Shown here: piece after piece, positions 32,095 through 44,059 of the stretch
Numbering within the stretch: the first letter of the stretch is position 1
How the letters are laid out: every line of letters starts with the position of its first letter
From: Shinisaurus crocodilurus
Lineage: Eukaryota; Chordata; Lepidosauria; Squamata; Shinisauridae
NCBI GenBank assembly: GCA_021292165.1
Contig: CM037877.1
Coordinates: 6,005,980 to 6,069,979, forward strand
Length of the DNA: 64,000 nt
Direction: 5' to 3'
The notes under the pieces: generated by a model
Told to the model about the DNA's origin: nothing
Database searches by the model: none
Seen by the model: the letters and a program-made list of their open reading frames with translations, nothing else
Position numbers and translations under genes: made by a program

Positions 32095-32192
32095 GGTGCA
32101 ATCCTAGGCAAGTTTAGACAGAAAAAAGGCCTACTGCCTGAGCATGCTGGGAGTTATAGGCCTTTCTGTCTAAACTTGCCTAGGATTGCACC
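32095..32192. mobile_element. Palindromic MITE (GGTGCAATCC ends)
   Basis: The 98-bp sequence has arms of about 40 bp: GGTGCAATCCTAGGCAAGTT...AGGCCTA on the left and the reverse complement on the right. The flanks show no clear duplication. A related hairpin lacking the outer part of the arms is at 57534-57625. Confidence 0.65.
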
Positions 32193-33465
32193 TCTAGTCA
32201 CTTAGTCCCAATGAAATCAGTGGGCTTCACCACACACTCCTGCATTCAAGTGTGCCTGTACGTCAAACCAAACATCAAGGTGGACTTTTCAGGAAAGAGC
32301 TGTGATCAAGAAATCAATCTAGTGGTTTGTTTCCATCTTCTTTAAAGGAATCCACATGGGATAAACAATTCCAAAACTACACCATAAGATGAAACTGGTA
32401 GCAGCTCTAGCATACTTACAGCTTACTCAGAACTGGGGCCTGTAGAGGCACAAAGCACAAAAACAAGCCAATACAACTACACCAAAGCAGGCCAAGTTTT
32501 GCATTTAGGAGAAATTGTGCCAAGTTCTACCCATTTGGTTTACTTGCACAATTTCTTTGGGTTGCTGTTGAATGTGCAATAGGCTCATGGTAGTAGAGGA
32601 AGAGAAGTTGTGTGGAAAGGGCCCAAAAGCTCTTCCCCCCCCCCTTGGTTGCCCCCAAAGTCCTGTCCAAAAGCCACTCTACAGTGCTGAACTGGCTAGG
32701 ATTTCCTCTACACTCCTAGAGAAGCTGAGATTCTCATGACTCTGACTTCTGTGAGCAATAACCAATTCTGTAGCTTTTCTGTGCATGCATCAGTGTCACT
32801 TGCAAGCAATTAACAGGTGAATTAAGCTAAACATTTTTATATAATTAAGAACCAGAGTAATTGAAAGTGAGAGAACAGAAACATTGTCCTGGGACATGTC
32901 ATGCCAAACAACTGCCCTGGGAAATGACAAAGAGGTATGAGGGGGTGGGTGAAATGGCTGAATCATCCAGACTGGTTTACTATCTCAAGACTTTTTAAAT
33001 TTAGGGTTATATAAAAATGTTTTTGGGTTTCCAGTCACATGGGCAAGCACCGTTCTGCAACTTGGAGGGATGAGTGTATGAATTTTAATTGACTTATATT
33101 AGACAGTAGCGCGACCCTGGGAATGTAATTAAAACACCAGCGGTATTTAAGCAGCAAAGTGGCGGATCGTGGCATGAGTATCTGTGGGCAATGGCCAACC
33201 CACATCAGATATGTGAAGTGGGCGCAAAGGCTCCTCGCTCCGGACATATGCGTTGCCTATGGCAGGCTCGTGCCAGGAGAGACCAGCTCTTCCCCGGAGT
33301 GCCCAAAAGCTGCTCACACTTTTGCAGCTGCAGCACTAACCCAGCTATGCTTTGGAAGCCAAGCTTAATGATAGTTCTCATGAAGGAGCTCGCCTGGAAT
33401 TGCAAGACTTCCGCCCTCCTGCAAAGTAAGCCTGGAGAGTTTGTTGAAAGCCAGATACTTTAGAG
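32193..33465. other. No recognised feature
   Basis: No gene or clear repeat. A frame over 33159-33463 is short and featureless. Confidence 0.35.
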
Positions 33466-33545
33466 CAGGGGTCCTCAAACTTTTTAAATAGGGGGCCAGT
33501 TCATTGTCCCTCAGACTGTTGGGGGGCCGGACTATAGTTTGAAAA
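33466..33545. mobile_element. hAT-like fragment, left end only
   Basis: Starts CAGGGGTCCTCAAACTTTTT and contains GGGGGCCGGACTATAGTTTG, a sequence style seen at ends of vertebrate hAT elements. I could not find the matching right end; AT-rich sequence follows to about 33850. Confidence 0.45.
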
Positions 33546-33867
33546 AAATATGAACGAATGGATCAAGTAAAAAAAAAAGGACCCGGGTCCTTTTTTAAAA
33601 ACTTGATTAAATGGAAAGTTATTATAAATGAATAATAAAGTTATTATAAATTAATAATAAATTAATTATAAATTAATTTGCTGTCTAAAATTGAAATACA
33701 TTAAATTTTTAAAAGGTATAGAAAGGCTTGATTTGCACACTGCACATATCTTATTTGTAGTGCCAAAAAAACAGGAAAAAACAATACAATATTTAAAATG
33801 AAGAACAATTTTAATCAACATAAACTTATTAGTATTTCAATGGGAAGACCTGGTACCCAGAGAACAT

Positions 33868-33940
33868 AGTGAGAGCCAGTGTGGCATAGTGGTTAGTTAG
33901 AGTGTTTAACTGGGACTCGGGAGATCCGGGTTCTAGTCCC
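33868..33940 (+). mobile_element. tRNA-derived SINE head
   Basis: AGAGCCAGTGTGGCATAGTGG through box B-like GGGTTCTAGTCCC; the sequence then jumps directly into L2 reverse transcriptase, so the SINE body is missing. Confidence 0.75.
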
Positions 33941-34930
33941 TATCATATGAGGAGGGCTTTGGACAGGGGCGAATGCTCTTTTCTAGTCCTCCTCGATCTC
34001 TCAGCGGCTTTTGATACCGTTGACCACGGTATCCTCCTGGACCGCTTGGAGGGGTTGGGCATGAGAGGCACTGTATTGCAATGGTTCCAGTCCTTCCTCT
34101 CTGGAAGGTACCAGAGGGTGGTTCTCGGGGAAGAGGCCTCAGACCCTCAGCCACTCACTTGTGGGGTGCTGCAGGGTTCCATCCACTCCCCAATGTTATT
34201 TAACATCTACCTAAAGCCACTGGGAGCTATCATCAGGTTTGGGGTGCGTTGTCATCAATATGCAGATGACACGCAGCTCTACCTCTCCTTTAAGTCCTCA
34301 CCGAGGTTGGCTGTTGAAACCCTGTCCAAGTGCCTGGAGTCAGTGGGTGGCTGGATGGGAAGGAAAATGCTGAAACTGAACCCCGACAAGACCGAGGTGC
34401 TTCTGGTGGGAGACAAAGGAAGGTTAGGGGATGTTGACCTGGTACTGAATGGGGTACATCTACCCCTGAAGGACCAGGTCCGCAGCTTGGGGGTCATTCT
34501 AGACTCCCAGCTGTCCATGGAGGCTCAGGTGGCAGCTGTGAGCCGGGCGGCGCAGTATCAACTCCATCTGATACGGCAGCTGCGCCCCTACCTTCCTAAT
34601 CACCTACTCCCATCAGTGGTTCATGCCTTGGTCTCCTCTCGCCTAGACTACTGTAATGCGCTCTACGTGGGGTTACCCTGGAAGACGGTCCGGAAGCTAC
34701 AGCTGGTACAGAACACGGCGGCTCGCCTGATTAAAGACAGCCGCCAACAAGATCACATTACTCCGGTGCTCAAGGAGTTGCACTGGCTACCAGTTGCTTG
34801 CTGGGCCGAATTCAAGGTGTTGGTTTTGACCTTTAAAACCCTATACGGCTCTGGTCCAGTTTATCTCAAGGAACGCCTCCAGCAACATCAAGTAGGCTGC
34901 TCAACAAGGTCTGCCACGGACGGCCTTCTG
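33941..34930 (+). pseudogene. L2-clade LINE reverse transcriptase fragment
   Basis: One long plus-strand frame (open from 33902 to 34966) covers the palm and thumb of an L2 reverse transcriptase: LDLSAAFDTVDHG (first catalytic Asp), GSIHSPMLFNIYLK, HQYADDTQLYLSF (the Asp pair), [29 protein letters not shown] and [13 protein letters not shown]. The endonuclease and 5' part are absent, and it breaks off at about 34930 where L1-like sequence begins. It is better preserved than the copy at 12169-14335. Confidence 0.87.
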
Positions 34931-36115
34931 CGTTTCCATGGTAGTGGGATGTGTCTTCGGTTCTAGTTTTAGTTAGCGCAAATTCTGTCAAGGTTGTCAG
35001 CAGGAGCCCTTTACATTCTGACAAAAAATCCTTAATCCGTGATATATCGTTGGACCAGCTGGTGAACAAGTTCCCAATCAGTTCATGTTGCATACTGAGC
35101 AGGTTTATAATAACCAAGCTCAGATCGGTCTCCATGTTATTGGCAGGGGCAGGGAAAGAGTGTCCGGGCGACTGCAGAGGGGGTGGAATTTTATTCTGTT
35201 GCTTAGGTCCACCAGGAGAGGCCAAACGAATAGGGTTTGCAGAGCTTCCCTGATGGCTGGAGTCAATGCCGACACCTTCCGCGGTGGCCAGTTCCTCAGC
35301 TAGACTTCGATTCCCATACATCATAGTATCCTGGTTCAACATCTTCATTAAACAGGAAGAACCCAATGTCCAATCTAAAGGAATATCCTCAGTTGAATTC
35401 TGCTTGGCATTTGGGTAGATTTGATTCCCAGAGTCTGAGCCAAAAAAATCAGTAATTTTTCATTGAATTTGAATTTTATTCCTTAAATGAGTTTGAGCTT
35501 TGATAACAGATGTCACATCGTCTGTCACTGGCACCAATCCTAATTGTTTATATCCAACTCTTGTAAGGACCATTTTATTTAGGATACGTAGTATAAATAG
35601 ATGAATAAAGAGATGGACTAGACAGGACTTAAGTAAAAAACCAACAACAGACCAAAAAAAACAAAACAAAACAAAACAAAAACCCCAAATCAAAAGCCCT
35701 CCACGTTTCTTCCTTTCAAAATGCCAGTCTCTGCCTTACTTCCTTTTGTTACAGACCTTGTCTGAAGCCACTGGTTTAACTGAAGTCCACCACCTATGCC
35801 TTGCCTCCGAGGAAATCTTCAGAAGTTGCCTTAATGACCAGCAAGTAGCAGAAATTAGTTCAGGACTGAAACTCCTACAGCCAGTGAAAATAAACAGGAT
35901 ACACGGAGACAAAACAAACTTTGTGTGATATAGTTCTCCAGTACTAAGTACTCCTTAGTACTAAGGCACTAAAAAGTTTTGATAAAAGCATAAGCATAGC
36001 TAAATCTCTAGGATAAAGCTCCAAAAGCTAAAAGCTAAAAACAACACAGTTAAATGAGAATTAAAAGACTTAAAAGGGGAGCGTCAAAAACAAACTGTTG
36101 CTCCGTCGCCATCTT
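34931..36115 (-). mobile_element. L1-like 5' UTR/ORF1 fragment (tentative)
   Basis: The minus strand carries ATCAAGATGGCGACGGAGC near 36100-36118, of the style seen at L1 5' ends, and further on a frame (about 34940-35366) with METDLSLVIINLLSMQHELI and FTSWSNDISRIKDFLSE, which could be the start of an ORF1-type protein. It lacks a 3' end and poly(A) tail. Identification is tentative. Confidence 0.4.
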
Positions 36116-36375
36116 GATAAGGAAGCCTCACCTCTGGAATAAGTGATCAGAGGTTTTCCTCTGGATGTGAGGGCGATCTGGCTGCGACATCTGTCACCCC
36201 ATTGATCGCCAGGGTTGATTCGGCTGATCTGGCTGGCTAGGCGGGTGTCCCCTTCCTCCCTCACCGCTCCATGTGCGTCCCTCCTGAAGCTGCACGCTCG
36301 GTGGAAGAGGACGACCATCCCAGATAGAAGGAGTGGTACCGTTCTTCGGTCAAGGGTATACAATAGCTGCGCTCC

Positions 36376-37425
36376 CCTGCTAGAACCTGAAGATGACCAT
36401 GAAGAACCACTGCGCAGGGCTAAGGCTGGAAGAGAGGCAAGGGAGACTCCAAGGAGGAAAGTCTACCATGAGGAAGAGGAAGCAGTACTGACACCTGCCA
36501 TGACTTTCGTATCTCTCGAGGTGAAGTTGCCTTTCCTCACAGATGAAGCCCGAAATCTTCTGGAGTTCCACACCCAACGCAAGAAACTGCAGCATGTGTG
36601 GGGCCTGCCCTGTGCCGTGCTGAAGTCTCTGCTTGCCTTTGCCCCCTTTCCCCTTCAGCCATGGCCAGCCAGCCATGGAAGGAGAGATGATAGCCCATAA
36701 GCGTCCATGGGCTAGAGTAGAGGGGAAATACACACTGCTAGACAGCCTCTCTGGTTCCTCAGCCCAGATACAAAAGAATGTCTGGAAGCTCATGTGAGAA
36801 GTATGACTGCAGAACACAGATGGGGCCTCCCTGGACCATCCGGACACCTCACTGCACCACCATTGGCAATGGATGAGGCTCCAGAAGCCCCGGTGCCACC
36901 CAGGCACCTTTCTGCATCCCCAAAGAACAGGCCGCTCTTTGGGACACCAAGAGGCGGGGAGATCCCCAGGACAGAACAGACGCCCAGCAAAAGATCTGGG
37001 AAACGCAGCCACTGCCCTCAGTTTGTAGGCGGTGTGTCTTCCCCTGATGAAAAAGTGTCCGTCATCGGAAGAATCCTAGAGAGAAAACTGTGCCCGCAGC
37101 AAGGCCTGTGCCTCTGGAGGCAATTCTCGGTGTCCCCAGAGAGCGTGGGCTCTGGGAAGGAAATGCATGCTTCCGACGGCATGAAGGAGCCAGGGGTCTT
37201 GGCGTCTGGCAGTGGGGGAAAAAAGAACAGTTGTGGGAGAAATGTGCACCATTGGACCTGAAGTTGGAATGCACCAAATTTCCGGGAAGGAGGCAGAAGC
37301 GATGCTGAGCTGGGGAACACGGGCATCCCCCAAAAAAACCTTCTGCTGGCCAAGGGGCATTTGCCAAACATGGGGGCAGTCTGCTCTCTGGGACACCAAG
37401 CAGAAAAGCAGTACAAAAGTGCAAT
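36376..37425 (+). pseudogene. Inverted, internally deleted copy of the SPATA31-like gene
   Basis: The plus strand repeats pieces of the minus-strand gene at 16530-21237. First comes PEDDHEEPL with a motif copy reading VKLPFLTDEARNLLEFHTQR...WGLP (about 36380-36655). Next is a degraded second motif copy around 36760-36830, ending RSMTAEHRWGLP. Then it jumps straight to the C-terminal region: GPSGHLTAPPLAMDEAPEAP, PRGGEIPRTEQ, VSVIGRILERKLCPQQGLCL (about 36830-37130). Frames change at about 36660, 36790 and 37220, and there is no end of the gene. It is a partial duplicate in opposite orientation, about 19 kb away, most likely dead. Confidence 0.8.
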
Positions 37426-37668
37426 AAGGAAAAAACTTAAAGCTTGGATGCTTCTGTTCCTGTGCATTCTTAGAGAGGAGCATGTAGCATGATCTGAATT
37501 CAAACTGTAGCCTCAAGGAGGACTTTTTGCCTAGTTCCATTTGCTAAGCTTGAGGCTGGGCATAGACAATTGGCAAACCAGGGTCCAGATTTAGTTCGCA
37601 GTTTATGGAGCACTGCAGTGTACAAGTTCATGGAGGACAGGTTTATCCCTGGTGCTCAGCCACAAGAG

Positions 37669-38484
37669 CTAAAGGAAAGCTCTAGGTTCAGAGGCAAACG
37701 GGCGGGGTGGCCTCATTTTGTTATTCTTTTTAAGAAAAAGTATATTATCCAAAGTATTTCGTAATTCAGATGTTTCTAACTCCAACCACATTATTTCTTT
37801 AGGCCGTGCTATAATATCCACTGTATGTCTTAATTGATTAGCTATATAATACCATCTTAAGTTTGGAAGACTCAAACCCCCTGCTTTTTGCGCTTTATAC
37901 CATCTTGTTTTAGTAATCCTAGACTTTTTCCCTCCATTACAATATGTATTAATAATTGTTTGCCATTCTTTAAGTTCCTTATCTGACATCGCAATTGGTA
38001 TCATCCTAAATAAAAAATTAATCTTGGGCAGAATCTTCATTTTAATCAAAGCTATTCTACCAAACCAGGAAAGTCCAATTTTGTAATACTCCTCTATTTT
38101 ATTCTTAACCTCATTCTTTAATTTCCTATAATTCTGTTCTCCCAATTTTTCTATATCTTTTGGAATTACAATTCCTAAATATTTAATTACATTATTAATC
38201 TTAACATTACTTTTTTTTCCCCTACACATTTCCATCTCTTCTCTTTTACTATAATTAAACAACAAAATCTTAGACTTATCCCAGTTAATCTGTAGCCCTG
38301 TTACTTCCCCAAATTCCTTTAAGTGATTTCCCACCCTATCCATATTTTCTATAGGATTTTCAATTGTTAAAAGAGTATCATCTGCAAAGAGATTTATTTT
38401 GGTCTTCTCCTTAATCCCTATCTCACATATATTCCTATCTTCTCTAAGTACATTTGCTAAAATCTCCATTACTAATGCAAACAT
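37669..38484 (-). pseudogene. L1-clade LINE ORF2 fragment
   Basis: 271 residues on the minus strand match the palm and thumb of an L1-type reverse transcriptase: INLFADDTLLTIENP (the catalytic Asp pair), GLQINWDKSKILLFN, YLGIVIPKD, LSWFGRIALIKMKILPKINF, and KAGGLSLPNLRWYY. It lacks endonuclease, the front of the reverse transcriptase and the 3' UTR. AT-rich codon use contrasts with the surrounding GC-rich L2 and gene remnants. Confidence 0.85.
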
Positions 38485-38809
38485 AAGTGTGTAAATGTGT
38501 TTAGCATAGGGAACCTACACTTGAGGCAACGCAAGTTACAACTCTATCAAAAGATCTGAAACCTCTCCAGCGAGCATGGGGTGGCATGCATAATACATAG
38601 GGGTGCTAACTCAGTCGCTACCCAACTGAAACATCATCAAATACTTATTTGTCATATTTGAGAAAAGTTGACAAGCCCACCAATAGAAGTAATTGCTAGA
38701 TATGTGCTCATGATCCCACAACTGTTGAAATGGTATCCCTCTTTAGGCCTATCCAGACCATAGAATATAGACAAGGCATGACCTAATTCCGTATGTCCCC
38801 AGTAACCAA

Positions 38810-39382
38810 CAGGGATGGGGACTCGGACTCCAGGACTCGACTCATGAGTCGGACTGAGTCCCCCCTCTGACTTGACTCGGACTTGAGTCCCAATATTTTT
38901 AATGGGACTCGAGACTCGACTCGGGACTCGAGACCAAGGACTCTTCAACATCCCTGGGCTGTGTCAGAAGGAGTGGAGAGAAGTGCGATCACCGACGAAG
39001 ATTTTATTTTTTAAAATCATTTTGCTAAAATGCAACCTTTCAGACATTTTGGGTTTGGCTGCCTCTGCCTGCCTGTTTGGGGTTCCCTGCCTCCTCTGCC
39101 TGCCTGGTTATTTTGGGTTTGGCTGCCTGGTCTGTTCTTGACAAAATCAGTTGCAGAGTTTTGAAATAAAAAGGCACACTTGTACCTAGAATTTATTTAA
39201 GCCACACATCTGAAGTAGCCTTATTTTGTTGGGAAAACCCCCCATTGATTTTAATAGGGACTCGTGGAGTCAGCTTTGGGAGTGACTCGGGAGTCACCAT
39301 TTTGGACCAAGGACTCGGACTCGAGACTCGGGTCCAATGACTCGTGACTCGACTCGTGACCAAGGACTCTTCAACATCCCTG
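38810..39382. mobile_element. hAT element with GAGTC-rich ends, non-autonomous copy
   Basis: The left end is CAGGGATGGGGACTCGGACTC and the right end TCTTCAACATCCCTG. Both terminal regions are built from many copies of GACTCG/CGAGTC. It shares its ends and part of its interior with the element at 48247-49239 in opposite orientation, but lacks the transposase part. The immediate flanks show no convincing 8-bp duplication. Confidence 0.72.
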
Positions 39383-40311
39383 GACTAAACCATTCAGACT
39401 TATGATTGGAACCCTAACTATTTTTACCCCCCCCCCCTTATCCAACCTCATGGGCAATGCAGGCCAGTCCCCATGGCACATAAAACTTTGGAATTTGTTT
39501 AAAGGTAAACAAAACTTTTGGACACCAATATGTGGGAGGTCACACTAGACTGGACAGAACAGGGCTGTGTATTTATGGAATGCAGCAGGAAGTGTAAAAA
39601 TGGTTATGTGTTGCTCCAACTCAGAAAATAACGCCATTTGGAAGACACACAACAGTTCAGGATGAAAAATCCTGGACTATAATTGGGGCACAGATGTGCA
39701 TACTATTCAATACAATGGAAGAAAACAGTATCACACTGCAGTGGGAGTGTTTTTAGCAGCTGTGTTAAAAATAAAGTTTTTCTCTCTTTCTGCATCCAAG
39801 GAAGCCAAGATAGTGCAGGAAATCCTAACTGTACTGTCTGAGACCATCTAACAGGTTCAAGTGCTGTAGTTTACTATGCTTTAAAATGCAGAAACAATAC
39901 TAGAAATGCTCTGTCAATACTTCAAGACAGAGTGTGGCCCTGTAACTGTACCAACCATCCATATTCTTTTGCAGCAACTAGAGTCAATTAAATGTTTTGG
40001 ATTTGTAGAGAAAATGTACATAAGGTCCTGCCTTACAATTGTACAGGTATTCGTAGCGTGCCCTGGCATAGATAACTATGAGAGGAACTGTATATACCCA
40101 TCTCCCAGGACAAAGAGTTAAAAACTATTGAGACATACCGAAGGGCCAGCATTTTGGGGGTATTGGAATACCTAGATATGTGGTTTCCATAGCCTTTAAT
40201 AAAATACGCAAACTGTCGGCAGCTTTAGAAGAAATAGGTAATGAAACTTCAAACGTTCTGATGCCCTGAGCAGAGGAATGAGGCAAATCAGAAAACGTTC
40301 CCTACAAAATG
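39383..40311. other. No gene; small L2 and LTR-like scraps
   Basis: CTCATGGGCAATGCAGGCC near 39448 recurs at 43890 and is L2-derived. CTGTGTTAAAAATAAAG...CTGCATCCAAGG at 39761-39803 resembles the R/U5 part of the LTR-like repeat at 41746-42054. Confidence 0.4.
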
Positions 40312-40925
40312 GAATGGCCTTGGATTTTGGGCTGCATTAATAGACGTATAGCTTCCAAATCGCATGAAGTGATAATTCCCCTTTACTCAGCACTGGTTAG
40401 GCCTCATCTTGAGTACTGCATCCAGTTCTGGGCACCACACTTTTAGAAGGATGTAGACAGACTGGAGAGGGTTCAGAGGAGGGCAACAAAGATAAAGGGA
40501 CTGGAAACAAGGCTCTCTGCTATGAGGAGAGACTGAAAGAACTGGGCATGTTTAGCCTTCAGAAGAGGAGACTGAGGGGAGATATGACCTCACTCTTCTA
40601 GTACTTGAAGGGTTGTCACAAAAAGGAGGGCCAGGATCTCTTCTCGATCATCCCAGAGTGCAGGACACGGAATAATGGGCTCAAGTTACAGGAACCCAGA
40701 TTCCACTTAAACATCAGGAAAAATTTCCTGTCAGAGCAATATGCCAATGGAACCAATTACCTAGGGAGGTGGTGGGCTCTCCCACTCTGGAGGCATTCAA
40801 GGTGCAGCTGCTGGACAGCCATCTGTCAGGGATGCTTTGACCTGGATTCCTGCATTGAGCAGGGGGTTGGACTCGATGGCCTTATAGGTCCCTTCCAACT
40901 CTACTTTTCTGTGATTCTATGATTC
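40312..40925 (+). mobile_element. CR1 LINE, 3' end
   Basis: Recognisable CR1 phrases in order are CTGGTTAGGCCTCATCTTGA, GTTCAGAGGAGGGCAACAAA, GGTTGGACTCGATGGCCTTA, TCCCTTCCAACTCT and the terminal TGTGATTCTATGATTC repeat. It is 5'-truncated; the left edge is approximate. Confidence 0.88.
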
Positions 40926-41104
40926 CTTTTAGCTGCAAAGAGTGTGCGTGTGCGTGCACGTGCTGGTGGGGGGAAAAATGCTGCACTTTTATAAATGACA
41001 CCTCATTCGAAATAGAGCTAAGAGCCAATAAAATAGAAGAAGCCATTAAAAAGTCATGCACCTCATCAGACTGGGATGTCCCCTGGGCATGGGTCACAGG
41101 ATCT

Positions 41105-41349
41105 ATCGGTATTTATTTATTGATTGATTATATTTATACCCCACCTTTTTCCCTGCAAGGAACTCAAGGTGGCTTACATAATCCTCCTCCTCCTCCTCTC
41201 CATTTTATCCTCACAACAACCCTGTGAGGTAGGTTAGGCTGAGATCCAGTGACTGGCCCAAAGTCACCCAGTGAGTTTCATGGCCAAGCGGGGACTAGAA
41301 CCCAGATCTCCCGAGTCCCAGTCCAATACTCTCACCACTACGCCACACT
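41105..41349 (-). mobile_element. tRNA-derived SINE
   Basis: On the minus strand it reads from GTGTGGCGTAGTGGTGAGAG and box B GGGTTCTAGTCCC through TCACAGGGTTGTTGTGAGG to the AAAAGGTGGGGTATAAATA tail. A near full-length copy. Confidence 0.87.
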
Positions 41350-41745
41350 TTTGAAAGGAATGTTACACGTGACTGTAGTAATTATCCTGATTTATTAGCT
41401 AATGTTGTTTGCCAAATGTTATTATATTATAATGTTGCATCTCACTCTGTTTTAAGAAAACAGCAGAAATGGTCAGTGAGAAACAGATAAGGCTTATGGA
41501 CGGTATCACAAGAATCTGTGAGACAAAAGGAAATTGATAATGAGGTTCTAAACTTGATGGCTATCCAAATAAGAGCCTGTTCCCTAGACAGCAAGTCAGA
41601 CTCTTCTCATTATCCAAAGGGACCACGAGCAGGGCCACAGCAGGTGGGAGTTGTACTTAAAGTACAAAAGGCGGGACTGAGAAGGAAAAATGGATGCTGA
41701 TTGTTGTCAGTGGGAAGCAACTGAATGATGATGCACGTGAATGAA

Positions 41746-42054
41746 CTGTCAGGTTTCAGCTAGTTCCAGGCCCTTGAGATGCTGCTTTCTTTGTTAGAAT
41801 GGTGTGAGGAAACAAGTTAAAAGAAACCACATTCCTTTGACTGAAAACCAATCAAAGACTGCTGTTTCTAACTGACATCATAACTTGCCTGAGAGGAAAA
41901 AATATAACAGTGTTTTGTTTTTTTAACTCGCGGAGTCGTGGTGGAACTGGGCCTACTCAGCTTCCACACAGCTGTGTTAGAAATAAAGTTTCTCTCTCTT
42001 TCTGCATCCAAGAGAAAGTGCAACTGGAGTTTATTGGAGTTTCCCCCTAACACA
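41746..42054 (+). repeat. Solo LTR-like repeat
   Basis: Possible limits are TGTCAGGTTTC at the left and CCCCCTAACA at the right. It has a TATA-like AAAATATAA near 41898-41906 and a poly(A) signal AATAAAG near 41979, followed by the TC-rich TTTCTCTCTCTTTCTGCATCC. This matches LTR architecture, but no target duplication was found. Confidence 0.4.
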
Positions 42055-42301
42055 TGCCATGTGTATATGTGGCATGCTCCAGCACCTCACCCCCTTTCAG
42101 TGCTATGATGCTCAGTTTGCCATAATTTTCTGTAAATGTTGAAGTGCTAAACTGCTCTTTGGTTTGGTGGTTTGGTTTCATCCTAGTCAGCCACAGCTGG
42201 AGAACCCACAGTGTGGAGGATACATAGGACACATAGACCTTTCTTCTCAGAAGCTGAGGCAGATTTGATTGGAAGGTACATCTTACCCATTTACCCACTT
42301 A

Positions 42302-42469
42302 CAGTATTTTTCCATGTATAAGACTATACTTTTTCCTAAAATTGTTAGACTAAAAATTGAGGGTCGTCTTAAACACGGAAGTAAGCCGAGGAGAGAACCG
42401 CATGGTTGCGAAACTGCCCAGTGGGGGGCGTCTTATACATGGGGGCATCTTATAGATGGAAAAATACGG
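42302..42469. mobile_element. Mariner-type MITE with TA duplication
   Basis: The ends are inverted repeats: CAGTATTTTTCCATGTATAA on the left and GATGGAAAAATACGG on the right, bordered by TA at 42300-42301 and 42470-42471. The phrase GTCTTATACATGG recurs inside. No coding capacity. Confidence 0.72.
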
Positions 42470-42471
42470 TA

Positions 42472-43467
42472 ATTACTGAAAAATGTGGAAGTTAAACCAC
42501 CCCCTTTGCAAAAGTCGAGAGTGGATCATCGAAGGGAACAAAAAAATTGCTGCTTTTATCTGTCCAACGTTGTCTAATTCAATCTTAAAAATTACGTCCA
42601 GTGGGCTAGTCAGGGCATTTTACAATCCAGTCACAAGAACCAGGGAGTCATGTCCAAGGCAGATTTGGTCACATTTGTTAATATAAAATAGATTTAGGCC
42701 ATGGACCTTTGCCCTGACCCACCACCACCACCACTATAATCTGCACTCCCCATCTATAAACCGTTAAAGAAGCTCAGGCCTCCTGAACTCCCAAAGTTAT
42801 TGAGAGCCCCATCTTCTACACGGATTGCAGTTTGCAGCCCTGATCCTCATAAGCTTATTGATATACTTTCTCATGTGAGTTGGATGTCCTAGCCACAAGA
42901 ACTTATCTTTCTCTTCAGAGGCTTGCCTTATTATTATTACAAATAAATTATATGTTGACAAAAAAAGAGGTAGGAAAAGAAAACAAAACGGGCTCAGTAA
43001 AATGAATATAAATCATTATGAAGGAATAATTGAAACAGCGGTGCAGCTAGGGAACATTTGATCATGCCGCCCTTCAGGTGCATTTGGACTACAACTCCCA
43101 TTCTTCCTAGCCACCAGGGCCATTGTCCATTCATAGATTTCACAGATCATTCATTTATTTATTCACCAGTGTAATCTTTGTAGTATCTATCATACTACAA
43201 CTCAGTCAAAGAGTTTGTTCAACTCAGTCAAAGAGTTCATCAGAACAAGCCTGTTTTTGAAATGTGCTATTTGAAAACTCCATCGAGGTAATTTGTAATC
43301 AGGTTTGCAAGCAGGCCTTGCAAACACAACTGCCCTCTACTGAATCAGAACCAGTCTGGATAAACTCCTCCTTCGAGCTGCTGCAGCATGCAAACTACAG
43401 GAGCCCAAGAGGTCCAAGAAACACTAACATTTGACAACAGCTCCCCCTCTGGCACATGTAATCATCA
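42472..43467. other. No recognised gene
   Basis: No protein-like frame. A piece of hairpin-MITE-like sequence (TTTGGACTACAACTCCCATTC) is near 43084. Confidence 0.4.
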
Positions 43468-43693
43468 TCATCATTATTTATTATATTTATCCCCCACCTT
43501 TTTTCCTGCAAGGAACCTAAGACGGCTTACATAATCTTCCTCCTCCTCTCCATTTTATCCTCACAACAACCCGGTGAGGTAGGTTAAGCTGAGATCCAGT
43601 GACTGGCCCAAAGTCACCCAGTGAGTTTCATGGCTGAGCGGGGACTAGAACCCGGATCTCCCAAGTCCCAGTCCAACACTCTAACACACTGCA
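43468..43693 (-). mobile_element. tRNA-derived SINE
   Basis: The same family as 41105-41349, minus strand: GGACTTGGGAGATCCGGGTT head, CTCACCGGGTTGTTGTGAGG body and AAAAAAGGTGGGGGATAAAT tail. Confidence 0.85.
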
Positions 43694-43739
43694 TCTATTC
43701 AGCGGTGTAGCTGGCTGATTTTAGACCCTGGACTTAATA

Positions 43740-44059
43740 AGATTTACAGGGCCCACTTTTTGAGGTCCATGTGTATTATTTCAGATGCGAAGGACACAAC
43801 TAGCTTGCAGTTTCAACTCACCTAATCATAGCACCATCATGACTAGAGTAATAAAATGACTTTGCTTCTCCTGCCTTGATGCTAAGCAACCTCATGGGCA
43901 ATGCAGGCCTGTCCCCATGGCACAGAAAACTTTGGAATTTGTTCCTCAATAGGAAGTGATCTGACCATGACAGAGGAACAGATGTTAATTCCCCCACTTT
44001 CAGATCACCATCCTCCTGCCCAGTTGAGAAAACCAGATCAAATGTATGTTCCCTTACAT
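43740..44059 (-). mobile_element. L2 endonuclease fragment, downstream part
   Basis: The minus strand reads VREHTFDLVFSTGQ and SVPLSWSDHFLL, the L2 endonuclease segment that should directly follow GPTHHV encoded at 44938 onward. The two parts are separated by the hAT element at 44060-44929. Confidence 0.72.

Noticed and set aside
37018..37540. Minus-strand frames over the inverted SPATA31-like copy
   Set aside because: Antisense of the pseudogene; the plus strand carries the recognisable family motifs.
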